Positions 39,252-48,923 of a DNA stretch of 64,000 nucleotides are shown here, piece after piece. Where the stretch lies: contig JAFLJT010000310.1 in the NCBI GenBank assembly GCA_022712855.1, forward strand, positions 21,399 to 85,398, read 5' to 3'. The translations under genes and the position numbers were made by a program. The DNA comes from Pseudodesulfovibrio sp. (GTDB lineage Bacteria; Desulfobacterota; Desulfovibrionia; Desulfovibrionales; Desulfovibrionaceae). Below the pieces are notes generated by a model that was given only the letters and a program-made list of their open reading frames with translations, had not been told where the DNA came from and searched no databases. Numbering within the stretch: position 1 is the stretch's first letter; the number at the start of each line of letters is the position of its first letter.

Positions 39252-40676
39252 ATGAATATGACTGATAAAATGAGATATATCCTGTTTTTCCCCACTTACC
39301 CTGTGGCTGTTCACGAGATGATTCTCATCGCACGAGAAGTTGCCAAGCGGGATGTGACACCATTATTCCTGATAACCAATCAAGATGCGTCTGATGCCAT
39401 GCCTCCGAAAGAGGCGTGGTTTGAGACGGTTGAATTAGAATTCACGCCAAGGAAAAACAGTAAACACGCCCCGAACCTTATCGGAAAGGTGAAACAGCAA
39501 ATTGCTCGTATCCCATGGGTAGATGAGTTGTGGTCACGAAGATACAGCGTACGCACGTGGAATAATTTGGATGCATTGGTCAAAGACGAAGTAGTACAAC
39601 TCAAACGGGAATATGAACGCCTTGAGAAAGCTCTGGGTGGATATGACATCCTGGCAGTCACAACAAATGCAGTGGATAGAACGGTTAACTATTCACAACC
39701 GCTATTTAAGCTTTGCAGGGAAGAGGGAATTCCGTGTTGCCTTCCTCCTATTTTTCAGACTGTTCGTGATGATACGCCACCTCCAAACGGGCAGTTGAGT
39801 TCTTACCTCTTTTCCGGTTTGCTGGAAAAATATGAATACATGGGGTGGCGTGACTCCAGCGGACGAATTGGTTTTAAGGTTCCGCCCTACAAGTTGATCG
39901 CCATGGATACTCTCGGGATGCTTCCAGACCGATATGGAATCCGGTACGGAGTCTCTCCTTATATATTTGTCGAAGGAGAGAATGGTAAGAATATTAGGCT
40001 GGAAATGGGACACCCTGTTAATAGGGTCATTGTCACCGGAATGGCCAGCCTGGATAAGTTGCATACGACATTGGCCGGAAAAAGTGACCTGCGGCATGTT
40101 ATTGAAGACAAGTATGGCGTGCAGAAAGACGACAGAATCTTGATCGTGGCTCTTCCGCAGGGCTATGCACATGGAACCGTGACCCTGGAAGAAGAACAAG
40201 AGAATTTTGACAACCTGTTCGAAATGTTGCGTGGCGTTCCGGCAAAGCTACTGGTATCTCTTCATCCGAGAGTCAGACTGTCAGATTATGCGTATATAGA
40301 GCGAAAATACGGAGTGCGATTGTTGGAAGAGCGACTCTACAATATACTTCCTGTTGCGGATTTGTTTTTAGCCGACTGGAGTTCAACTACGTTGATGTGG
40401 GGGGTGTTATGTCAGATCCCGACATTTGGCTACATCTCTCCGTCTAGCGTTGACGAAATCATGCACGGTCTGCCGGATGTATTTATGAGCTCGGACATAG
40501 AAGCTCTTGGCGATGAGATTTACCGGGCGTGCTCGTTTGACGAGGTATATGGCAGGCATGTAGAGCGATCGATAGCCGATGCTGCAATATGGGATGTATT
40601 TGATGGAAAGAGTACTGCAAGAATCGCAGATAATGTCATTAAGCTTGCAGGAATTGACGGTAATTATGCTGGCTAG
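39252..40676 (+). CDS. GT-B-like surface glycan protein, paralogue B
   Basis: 474 aa; YILFFPTYPVAVHEMILIAREVAKRD ... LVSLHPRVRLSDYAYIERKYGVRLLEERLYNILPVADLFLADWSSTTLMWGVLCQIPTF; clearly paralogous to the preceding gene. Confidence 0.6.
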   Translation: MNMTDKMRYILFFPTYPVAVHEMILIAREVAKRDVTPLFLITNQDASDAMPPKEAWFETVELEFTPRKNSKHAPNLIGKVKQQIARIPWVDELWSRRYSVRTWNNLDALVKDEVVQLKREYERLEKALGGYDILAVTTNAVDRTVNYSQPLFKLCREEGIPCCLPPIFQTVRDDTPPPNGQLSSYLFSGLLEKYEYMGWRDSSGRIGFKVPPYKLIAMDTLGMLPDRYGIRYGVSPYIFVEGENGKNIRLEMGHPVNRVIVTGMASLDKLHTTLAGKSDLRHVIEDKYGVQKDDRILIVALPQGYAHGTVTLEEEQENFDNLFEMLRGVPAKLLVSLHPRVRLSDYAYIERKYGVRLLEERLYNILPVADLFLADWSSTTLMWGVLCQIPTFGYISPSSVDEIMHGLPDVFMSSDIEALGDEIYRACSFDEVYGRHVERSIADAAIWDVFDGKSTARIADNVIKLAGIDGNYAG

Positions 40677-40793
40677 ACTCAAAGCGCAATTATTGCAAGA
40701 ATGAATGGTGGGATTTGAAGGAACAGTCTTTCTTCGTGAAGAGTAGCAAAGCAGTGTCATACATATTCAATGAATCAACAGCTGGAAGCACAT

Positions 40794-41798
40794 ATGACAA
40801 ATTATCTGGAAACCAAGACCAACCCACACCTGAAGAGCATTGTCATTCGGGATCCCGGGCCTTTATTTATCGAGCATTTCGGCGAAGCCTATACCACATA
40901 CCGAGAGCTGTGGGCAAAGTGTGGCACCGGTCAGGAGGCGCCGAAGTTTCCGATTCATCTGGATCTGGATTTCGTTGATGCCTGCAATCTTCGTTGCCGG
41001 TTTTGCATGGAGCATGAGCGAGGATGGACAGGGGCAAAAATGAATCCAGAGTTGCTAACCAAAATTCTTACCGAAGCCAATCAGCATGAATCCTTTTATT
41101 CATTGAATCTAGCTCCGACGACGGAAGCGTTCTACTCACCGAAAGAATTTATTAAAACTTTGGATATTATTGAAGAGTTTGAGCGCCCGTTAGATATATT
41201 TCTGCACACAAATGCAGTGGGGTTGAAGGGTAAGGTTGTGGATCGCCTGTTGAATAGTCGGGCAACCTGGATCTGTGCGTCCATGGAGGGTCTTTCCAAT
41301 GAAGCCTATCAGGAAATGTGCGGGGTCCCTATTGATGCTGCTCGTGACAATCTGATTGCGTTTGTGAAGGCTCGAGATGCTGCAGGTCGGGTCTTTCCCC
41401 GGGTGCGTCTGAGTATGGTGGTTGGCCCATCTAATCATCATGAGCGGGATGCATTTATCGAATTCTGGGAGCCGTATGTGGATATTATCGAATTTCAAGA
41501 CATCGAAGCCACTCCGGCAATGATGGAAGGACTGCCTTACCGACGGCTCGATCCCATGCCGTGCTCTGATCCTATGCGGAGAATGTTGATCCGTCCCGAA
41601 GGTGACGTATATCCTTGCTGCGCATTCCCGCCTCACAGAGGGGAGGTACAATTGGGCAGTGTCGTTGAGCGGACTATAGAGTCCATCTGGCAGGGATCAA
41701 TGCTTGAGCGTCTTCGCAAAGGAATGGCAGGCGGTAACTTGAAGGAGTTTCCGTCATGTCATGCCTGCATAAATAGTCATTATGAGTACAGTGAATGA
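40794..41798 (+). CDS. Radical SAM/SPASM-type protein
   Basis: HLDLDFVDACNLRCRFCMEHERGW (CxxxCxxC); C-terminal PEGDVYPCCAFPPHRGEVQLGSV ... FPSCHACINSHY auxiliary-cluster Cys. Confidence 0.88.
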   Translation: MTNYLETKTNPHLKSIVIRDPGPLFIEHFGEAYTTYRELWAKCGTGQEAPKFPIHLDLDFVDACNLRCRFCMEHERGWTGAKMNPELLTKILTEANQHESFYSLNLAPTTEAFYSPKEFIKTLDIIEEFERPLDIFLHTNAVGLKGKVVDRLLNSRATWICASMEGLSNEAYQEMCGVPIDAARDNLIAFVKARDAAGRVFPRVRLSMVVGPSNHHERDAFIEFWEPYVDIIEFQDIEATPAMMEGLPYRRLDPMPCSDPMRRMLIRPEGDVYPCCAFPPHRGEVQLGSVVERTIESIWQGSMLERLRKGMAGGNLKEFPSCHACINSHYEYSE

Positions 41799-41854
41799 CG
41801 ATTAACCGGAGTGCGTGGCTTGTACGAGATGTATATAGGCTGTGAAGGGGGACT

Positions 41855-42394
41855 TTGATGATACAAAGGCTGTACTGGTTCTGGAAAATTCCACGGCTCG
41901 GGCCCGATATTTTGACGACGCATTTCCTTTTGTATTTTAAGAAGACTGCTCGTTGGATTTGCGCTAGGAAGTTCAAAAAATTTGGGGCGGGGTCTGAATT
42001 CAGGCCTTTTGCTTATGCCGTTGAAACACACCGGATATCCATAGGAAATAACGTCACGATCCGCTCCGGAACCCACCTGTATTCAAACGACTTGCAGCGA
42101 GGGGCGATCACCATCGAGGACGATGTTGCAATAGGTTCTGGAGTTCACGTCTATACTGATAACCATAAATATGATGATCCGGGAGTGCCGATTCAGGACC
42201 AAGGGTATCATTACGCCCCAGTCCGTATTTGCAAAGGGGCCTGGATCGGAGCCGGGGCTATTATTCTTTGTGGCGTGACTGTCGGCCAGAACGCAGTCGT
42301 CGGAGCCGGTTCCGTCGTTACGAAAGACGTTCCGGATTATTCCGTAGCTGTAGGTGTGCCCGCCAAGGTTATTAAAAAGGTCACGAGGGGATGA
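41855..42394 (+). CDS. Hexapeptide-repeat (LbH) acyltransferase
   Basis: 179 aa; ITIEDDVAIGSGVHVYTDNHKYDDPGVPIQDQGYHYAPVRICKGAWIGAGAIILCGVTVGQNAVVGAGSVVTKDVPDYSVAVGVPAKVIKK. Confidence 0.9.
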   Translation: MMIQRLYWFWKIPRLGPDILTTHFLLYFKKTARWICARKFKKFGAGSEFRPFAYAVETHRISIGNNVTIRSGTHLYSNDLQRGAITIEDDVAIGSGVHVYTDNHKYDDPGVPIQDQGYHYAPVRICKGAWIGAGAIILCGVTVGQNAVVGAGSVVTKDVPDYSVAVGVPAKVIKKVTRG

Positions 42395-42770
42395 ATACTT
42401 CCAGTCCTTTCAGGCTTGCCTTTCCCTCTTTGGATGATGAGGCAATTTATTTCCATACCAGTACAATGGTTGTTCCTAATATACTTACTATTATTTGTAG
42501 ATAAACGGCGATATTTAAGACTTGGAAGTCTCTATGGCGATCAATTGTGAAGAGTTGCTCATTGTTCCGTACGAGCTTGCGAAACGCCTTGCCAAAAACT
42601 GAATCTGACGTTTGGTGTGATAACTGAAGAGATAGTGGGAACAGTTGTCCAAACTGACAAAAAACGCCCTGCCAGTTTGCTGGACGGACTTGATCCAGAT
42701 GTCAGGGCGCAGGTTGAACGGTATTCTTCGTCTTAAGCCGAATCCCTTTTCCAAATGAATGGGAGTATAC

Positions 42771-42950
42771 GCCATGGTTCATTGCAGAAGGCAATGATAC
42801 AGCGAATCAAAATAGGCAGGATGTCGTGGTTTACGGATAGCGTGTTGCGCAGAGAATACTGAGTCTGTCCTAATATCTCATCCGGTCACGCGGTGAGCGG
42901 GCGGTATCTATCAAGAAAAATATAGAGCATGTCCTGTTTGTAATCCTACA
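42771..42950 (-). pseudogene. Degraded copy of the 3' end of the B12-radical SAM gene (44099-45622)
   Basis: aggatgtcgtggtttacggatagcgtgttgcgcagagaatactg...gtgagcgggcggtatctatcaagaaaaatatagagcat aligns with tatgtcgtggttggcggacaggatgttgcgcaagtaatatcg...gagagcgggcggcatccttcaagaaattgtagagcat at about 44195-44310. Confidence 0.7.
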
Positions 42951-43998
42951 GCTTACGATGAGTTCCTTCTTCGTAGACTCGATACCCTTTCTTGTCGCGA
43001 AGCAGGTCTTCGTAAAATCTTTTATTCGTTTCAAGTTCTTTGCCGAGATAGGTGGCTTCAGGGAGCTCATATTGTCTATACGGAAAGATCTTATTTACAA
43101 TCCCTTGCATCAATCTCCGCCATAGCATTCCTCCCCCACGTAACCGTCTTAGCAGTCGAAAGGTGGTTTGCGTAATCTTGTCCATAAATGTCAGTTCCGA
43201 GTACTTGGTTTGATCTTTGCTGACTATACCCTTGTGGGTCAGTATTGATTGCATCAACGTATTAAATGTGACGTCATTGCTATCTATTGACTTAGCGCCA
43301 AGGTTCTTTAGAAAAGATTCTTTTGCAAAGGTGAGTTGCATTGCAAGTTGAGAATATGAAACGTTATATCGTCTCCCTTCATCAAATATGGCTGTAAATC
43401 TTTTGCACAGATCTTCGCCGATTCCCCATATTTCTTGTGCGAATTTGAAGTGGCGTATGTTCTCTAAAGGAACAACGACAACTTTAGAAAATGAATCGGC
43501 GTGTAAAGATATGAGTTTTTCAAGATTGAAAGCGTCAGCATTAAAAATATCCAGTCGTCCTGGGCGAACAAACTGTGTGATATTTTTATACTCCGTATCA
43601 TTTAGAAAAAAAGATTCTGGTTTTACAACATGCCCTTGATGGACCACCTGTTGATACACATCACGTAAATATGCTTCGGGCTCTCTGACGGTTATCAAGA
43701 TCGTGACATCTTTTCCAAATGATCTAAGCAAATTTTCGCAGCCAGATTCCCAGTATTCGGGGTCCCATTCAATCAGTTGCTCCAGTGATATAAACAGATT
43801 TTTGGCACTTTGAATCTTTGTTTTTAAGTCGGTGTTGCTTTCACTGGTCTGGCGGTGCTTGGAGAGTTCTTGTAGCTCTTTAATGAGATAAGGATCATTA
43901 AACGACTCTACTATTCCCATATTTTCTAAAATGGGAAATATGTGTCTTTGTAGAGATGTCGTCGCTGTTTTCCCTAGTCCAACATGAAGAACAATCAT
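42946..43998 (-). CDS. Sulfotransferase-family protein
   Basis: 350 aa; N-terminal IVLHVGLGKTATTSLQRHIF 5'-phosphosulfate-binding loop; VTILITVREPEAYLRDVYQQVVHQG. Confidence 0.78.
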   Translation of the reverse strand: MIVLHVGLGKTATTSLQRHIFPILENMGIVESFNDPYLIKELQELSKHRQTSESNTDLKTKIQSAKNLFISLEQLIEWDPEYWESGCENLLRSFGKDVTILITVREPEAYLRDVYQQVVHQGHVVKPESFFLNDTEYKNITQFVRPGRLDIFNADAFNLEKLISLHADSFSKVVVVPLENIRHFKFAQEIWGIGEDLCKRFTAIFDEGRRYNVSYSQLAMQLTFAKESFLKNLGAKSIDSNDVTFNTLMQSILTHKGIVSKDQTKYSELTFMDKITQTTFRLLRRLRGGGMLWRRLMQGIVNKIFPYRQYELPEATYLGKELETNKRFYEDLLRDKKGYRVYEEGTHRKL

Positions 43999-44098
43999 AG
44001 TACCACCTAGGTTTGAAAATCTAACCGTATCTTAATTGAGAGCCTCTCGTACAAAATCAAAATAAAACTGAGGTTGATAGAATGTACAGCGGCTTGGT

Positions 44099-45622
44099 TT
44101 ATGTCCCATTTTTGGGACGTATGCGTTTCCATAAAAATGGAAATATTCGCCATGGTTTCTTGAAAAATGCTCTGACATAATAAATCCATATTGGGAGTAT
44201 GTCGTGGTTGGCGGACAGGATGTTGCGCAAGTAATATCGTGTTGTGGCCCAATGCTTCATCAGGTCAAGTGGAGAGCGGGCGGCATCCTTCAAGAAATTG
44301 TAGAGCATTTCTTTTTCGTATTCCCGCAATTTCTGCCAGAAGACTTCATCGCTGAAGGCCGTGCGGTTGTACTGAATCTCCGGGGCGTGCCAGTTGTTGC
44401 AGAGTCGTGTGATGAATTCGACTTCGCTGAACGTCATGCCGATGTGGCCGTCAGCCTTGGCGTCATCATAGAGCGGAGCGCCTGGCAGAGGCTTGATTAC
44501 GGAGAATCGGCGGGCCGGGTATTTGACCCTGCGAAAGAGGTCTACGGTCTGGCGCAGAGTTTCATCCGTCTCTCCCGGGTAGCCATATATCAACTGAACC
44601 TTGATAGGTAGGTCGATGTCCCGGCAGATGGTGAGGATATCCTCTATCTGTTTCGGGGTGATTTTTTTCTTCATATGCTCAAGAATTTCCGCGCTGCCGG
44701 ACTCGATGCCGAAACCGACGCAGACACAGCCGGAATCCTTCATCTCCTGGAGCATTTCTCTGTTGACGAGATTTATACGTGCCTGAGCATCCCAAAACAA
44801 ATCCAATTTTTTCAGTCGGGTGCATATCTCCGCCACCCTGTCTTGCGAGATGACCAGGAGTTCATCTACAAAGTGAACTCCTTCAATTCCGTAGTTTGTC
44901 TGTAGAAATTCAATTTCGTCGAAAATTGAGTCGAGCGAGCGCAGTGAAATGCCGTGTACAGACTTCGAGCAGAAGCTGCATGAATACGGGCAGCCTCTGG
45001 CCGTGATCATGGGGGCGATTTTGAACTCGGTATAGTCGTCCATGACCACATCCATCATGCCGGTGTGGCGGACATAAAAATCCATATCGAAGAGTTCGTA
45101 GCTCGGCATGGGGAATTGATCGAGATCCTTGGGCAGCTTGCGCTGGGAGGTTTCGATTATGGCTCCGTTGTCATCCTTGTATGCCAATCCATTAATGTCA
45201 GCGAAAGACTTTCCCTGCATGATTTCGAGCATGGTTTCTTCGCCCGGTCCCAGTACACAACCGTCTGCTCCGGTCTCGTTGAGGACCAGTTCGTGTGAAT
45301 GGGTGGAGAGGGGACCACCGACAAGGACCGTGGCATGGCTGCGCTGTTTTATATCCGTAATGAGGCGCTGAATGTAGAGATACTGTGTGACGATGCCAGA
45401 AATGCCGATATGGGTGAACTGGTCGAGATAACCGGATTCAAGTTTTTCGAGAACTTCGGTGTAGCCTATTCTTTCTGCATAGATATCCCATACTGCGACA
45501 TCATGTCCTTCCTGCTGCAGATATGCGGCGATGTAGCCGAGTCCGAACGGAAAGAGGTAGCGCAGAGAGGTGTCGTTGCTTGTCTCGAATTCGAAGGCTG
45601 CGTTGATCAGTAAAATTTTCAT
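44099..45622 (-). CDS. Cobalamin-binding radical SAM protein
   Basis: Re-started at MKILLINAAFEFE; B12-binding domain; MITARGCPYSCSFCSKSVHG CxxxCxxC; IQLIYGYPGETDETL-type region. Confidence 0.9.
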   Translation of the reverse strand: MKILLINAAFEFETSNDTSLRYLFPFGLGYIAAYLQQEGHDVAVWDIYAERIGYTEVLEKLESGYLDQFTHIGISGIVTQYLYIQRLITDIKQRSHATVLVGGPLSTHSHELVLNETGADGCVLGPGEETMLEIMQGKSFADINGLAYKDDNGAIIETSQRKLPKDLDQFPMPSYELFDMDFYVRHTGMMDVVMDDYTEFKIAPMITARGCPYSCSFCSKSVHGISLRSLDSIFDEIEFLQTNYGIEGVHFVDELLVISQDRVAEICTRLKKLDLFWDAQARINLVNREMLQEMKDSGCVCVGFGIESGSAEILEHMKKKITPKQIEDILTICRDIDLPIKVQLIYGYPGETDETLRQTVDLFRRVKYPARRFSVIKPLPGAPLYDDAKADGHIGMTFSEVEFITRLCNNWHAPEIQYNRTAFSDEVFWQKLREYEKEMLYNFLKDAARSPLDLMKHWATTRYYLRNILSANHDILPIWIYYVRAFFKKPWRIFPFLWKRIRPKNGT

Positions 45623-45656
45623 CTGTGGTCTCGTTTCTGGCTCTGTGAAATGTTCA

Positions 45657-46658
45657 TCAATCATCGATGTCGACTCGGTAACGGTTGAACCAGAAAGGTT
45701 TCCCTTTTTTGGAGAGCATGACATCGGCGGCGTCTGCATCTGTACCCTTGAAGGCTCGAATGTAGAGTTCGGTGGTATCCATGGTTCGCTCGATTCGGCC
45801 AAAGCCTGCTTCTTGCAATCTGGATCGGATATCCTCGAACTCGAATCGACGATTAATCAGAGGCGCAAAGTGATCGTGAAGCTGGTTTAGGCATACAGGA
45901 TTATTGCCTGCGCGTTGTTTGAGGAAAACCATGCGCTCTTTCTGATCGGTGATGGCGTTGTAGTACATGCGGTCCTTGAAGAGTTCAAGGTCCTCATCAA
46001 GGGAGAAGGATTCGCGCCCATAAAGATAGAGAAAAAGTACGCCGCCATCAGTCACTTTGCTGACCACCGAATCGAACGCCTTGTTGAAGCTCTTGCAGTG
46101 GTGGATGACGCCGTAGCTGAAAACCATGTCGAATTTTTCTCCGCCTAGAACGTTGTCCAGCTCTTCGAGGGGGGAGAGATGAAAGATCTTGTCTACCGGG
46201 AAGCTCTCGATGGCATCGCGAGTGGAATTGACGGCGATTTCGTTGATGTCGACACAGGTCATGTTTGCACCGAGTTGGGCCAGTCCGTAACTCCAACGGC
46301 CACTACCGCACCCGGCGTCAAGGATGGATTTACCTTTGAACCATTCCGGTTTGAGCAGGAGCATTTCATCACACAGGATCGAGCCGATGTTCTCCTTGAA
46401 CCAGGTGTCCGATAGCATAAATTGCCCATCTGCCAATTCTGTCCACTGGTGCTTGAATGTTTCCACCGTCTGGTTGGAGCCGATATCCAACGAGTTCTCT
46501 GGGTCCTGGACGGCGTTGAAAAGGAGGCGATACAGCGTGTCTATCTCTCGCTTTTTCTTTTGGGGACCTATCTTGCCAAGTGTCTTTTTAAGATTATCGA
46601 CTATCTGATCTGATAGGACTTTTCTCAGAGCGATTTTCAATTGTAATACTATATTCAT
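45657..46658 (-). CDS. Class I SAM-dependent methyltransferase
   Basis: 333 aa; SILDAGCGSGRWSYGLAQLGANMTCVDINEIAVNSTR ... FDMVFSYGVIHHCKSFNKAFDSVV. Confidence 0.9.
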   Translation of the reverse strand: MNIVLQLKIALRKVLSDQIVDNLKKTLGKIGPQKKKREIDTLYRLLFNAVQDPENSLDIGSNQTVETFKHQWTELADGQFMLSDTWFKENIGSILCDEMLLLKPEWFKGKSILDAGCGSGRWSYGLAQLGANMTCVDINEIAVNSTRDAIESFPVDKIFHLSPLEELDNVLGGEKFDMVFSYGVIHHCKSFNKAFDSVVSKVTDGGVLFLYLYGRESFSLDEDLELFKDRMYYNAITDQKERMVFLKQRAGNNPVCLNQLHDHFAPLINRRFEFEDIRSRLQEAGFGRIERTMDTTELYIRAFKGTDADAADVMLSKKGKPFWFNRYRVDIDD

Positions 46659-46700
46659 ATCCGCCCCCTCCCAAGGAGAGCTTCACTGCGCAGTGTGGGT

Positions 46701-48143
46701 CTAAAAGGAAATGATTTCACTGACTATACGCTTGCCCGCTTGCCCGTCAAATGGTGAGCAGAAAAGGTTGCGGGCATCATTCCGTTGTTTTTCGTCTGTA
46801 TGTGGTGCGTTGAGGTAGTCGTGAATGTATGTTTCGAGTTCTTTGAAATTGTTGGCGAGCTTGGAGCACCCAGATTGCATGACGGGTGTGTAGTGTGTTG
46901 TCTGGAAGAGTTTTTGTATTAGAATAGTGTCGAGATCGCCGCCAAAACCGATGTTGATGACCGGCGTATCAAAACAGAGGGCATCCAGTGTGAGTGTGCT
47001 GGGGCCGGTGCAGAGGATGTCCGAGTGATGCAGCAGGTTGATCAGTTCGTCCAGATCGGTGGCTCCTTTGGTGTCGGAGTACTTACTGGAAGGGCGAACA
47101 ATAACATTTTTCAGTTCGTTCAGATGGCCGATCATTTCTTTCCAGTAGATATCGAGGGGGTGGGGCCTGATGACCAATGCCACATTGCCGTATTTTCCTG
47201 AGCTGACTTTGGAAGCGAGCTCTTCCAGAAGCTGGGGTTCCTGAGGGCTGATTCGTTTGGGGTAGGCTCCGTAAAACAACAGCTTTGCCTCAGGGTCAGC
47301 CCCGATGGAGGAGAGAAATTCTTCGCGTGCAAGGAGGTGTTGTTCCTTGTTGCGGAAAGTGTCCCAGTGCGCTGCGCCAACAACTTCGATGCGGTCTTCC
47401 GGCAGGTCGTGATATCGAACCAGCTCGTCCTTCATGGGGCGATTCCAGACCATGAACCTTGAGATGCCATGGGGGATCGGACCTTTGTTGGTCGGGTGAT
47501 CCCAGCTGTTTATATAGGCAATGACCGGGATGCCCCGGCGAGTCGCCTCTTGGCAGATGAGATACCCCATGGTGCATTGGGGAAAAGCGATGCAGACTGT
47601 ATCGAAATCGTTTGCATCGAATATGTCACGCAGCCAACTGACATGCCCCCAGAAGCGGGAGTTGATAGTTTGTTTCACCATGTTGAAGACCTTCGGACTT
47701 TCCGGGAGCATCCAAGGTCCGTACTCCTTGATGCCGACATCTTTGAACCGTTCGTGCTTCCAGAGGTCTTTTTTTATTTCCAGGGTTGAAAAGTCGGAGA
47801 GTTCGCTGAAACGATAGAGCATATCCTTGTGGAGTGATTGTAGCATGGAGACTTTGGTGTTTTCCATACCTCCTGAAGCAAGTTGCACGAGTGTGTCGAG
47901 CTGTGGCTTCTTCTTGAAGTCGGCGAGGGCGGCGCTCAGCGGAGTGGGGCGCCCCAGATAGACCCAATCTACGTGGGGGTTACCACTGGCCTGGATGAAC
48001 TCCTGATGCTCACGTGAATCGGTGGCCAGCACGAACGAATGCTCCTCACATTTCTGCAGTTCATCCCAAATGGAAGTGAAAAGAAAATTGCGGGCTGAAA
48101 ATGGGTCCAAAAGAAATATGCCTGTTCGTTTCGTGTGTTTCAC
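46701..48143 (-). CDS. GT-B-like surface glycan protein (CDP-glycerol glycerophosphotransferase-like)
   Basis: 480 aa; VALVIRPHPLDIYWKEMIGHLNELKNVIVRPSSKYSDTKGATDLDELINLLHHSDILCTGPSTLTLDALCFDTPVINIGFGG. Confidence 0.65.
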   Translation of the reverse strand: MKHTKRTGIFLLDPFSARNFLFTSIWDELQKCEEHSFVLATDSREHQEFIQASGNPHVDWVYLGRPTPLSAALADFKKKPQLDTLVQLASGGMENTKVSMLQSLHKDMLYRFSELSDFSTLEIKKDLWKHERFKDVGIKEYGPWMLPESPKVFNMVKQTINSRFWGHVSWLRDIFDANDFDTVCIAFPQCTMGYLICQEATRRGIPVIAYINSWDHPTNKGPIPHGISRFMVWNRPMKDELVRYHDLPEDRIEVVGAAHWDTFRNKEQHLLAREEFLSSIGADPEAKLLFYGAYPKRISPQEPQLLEELASKVSSGKYGNVALVIRPHPLDIYWKEMIGHLNELKNVIVRPSSKYSDTKGATDLDELINLLHHSDILCTGPSTLTLDALCFDTPVINIGFGGDLDTILIQKLFQTTHYTPVMQSGCSKLANNFKELETYIHDYLNAPHTDEKQRNDARNLFCSPFDGQAGKRIVSEIISF

Positions 48144-48213
48144 TGAGGTGTCCTGCTCCTTGGTGGTATTGCTGTCTGAAGGCGGTCAGCAGACAAGCTG
48201 CTGGATAACTCCG

Positions 48214-48915
48214 CTAGCTGACGGCAGCGCGGTTCATGAGCCATTCGCACAACTCAAGGTCGAAGGGTTCATCAATATCCGTGGAGACATCCCGTGCCAT
48301 TTCATAACCGATGGTCGTGTCGCCGTAGAGGCTGTCTTTTTCTAGCAAGCACTGTGTGGTGAATGCGTAGATGGCACCATTGCGAGCGTAGTACGTCGGT
48401 TTCTTTTGGCGGAGGTTGTCTGTTTCCGGATAGTCTGTGACGGCGACGAGCCTGCCTTCTTCCAATTTCATGGCAGAGGCCGGACTGTAGTTGTGCGGGA
48501 TGGGTACCGTACTCACCAGCGAGTCTGCTTCTGACTGAGTGAACAGAGTCATGGCCTCGTCAATGTGTCGGGGTGTGCGCAGCGGTGAGGTTGGTTGCAG
48601 CAGGATGATAGCATCGGGCACGTATTGTTCATGCTCCTCAAGCCAGAGGACAGCGTGTTGGATGACGGGTAGGGCCGGAGTTGTATCTTGCGCTAATTCG
48701 TCGGGGCGGGTGAAGGGAGTTTCCGCTCCGAATTCCCGGGAGACAGCGAGGATGTTCTCGGAATCCGAGCTGACAATAACGCGGTCTACCCATTGACTGC
48801 CTAAGGCTGCTTCAATGGTGTGGGCGATAAGCGGTTTTCCGGCAAGAAACGTGATGTTCTTGTTGGGTATTCCCTTGGAGCCGCCGCGGGCTGGTATCAG
48901 CGCGAGTATCTTCAT
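48214..48915 (-). CDS. neuA: CMP-nonulosonate cytidylyltransferase, second copy
   Basis: MKILALIPARGGSKGIPNKNITFLAGKPLIAHTIEAALGSQWVDRVIVSSDSENILAVSREFGAE. Confidence 0.93.
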   Translation of the reverse strand: MKILALIPARGGSKGIPNKNITFLAGKPLIAHTIEAALGSQWVDRVIVSSDSENILAVSREFGAETPFTRPDELAQDTTPALPVIQHAVLWLEEHEQYVPDAIILLQPTSPLRTPRHIDEAMTLFTQSEADSLVSTVPIPHNYSPASAMKLEEGRLVAVTDYPETDNLRQKKPTYYARNGAIYAFTTQCLLEKDSLYGDTTIGYEMARDVSTDIDEPFDLELCEWLMNRAAVS

Positions 48916-48923
48916 GGGTGTCT

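Noticed and set aside
42515-42775. Possible gene remnant around 42515-42775
   Set aside because: Plus strand gives short plausible stretches (TDKKRPASLLDGLDPDVRAQVERYSSS) but with several stops; no family recognised.
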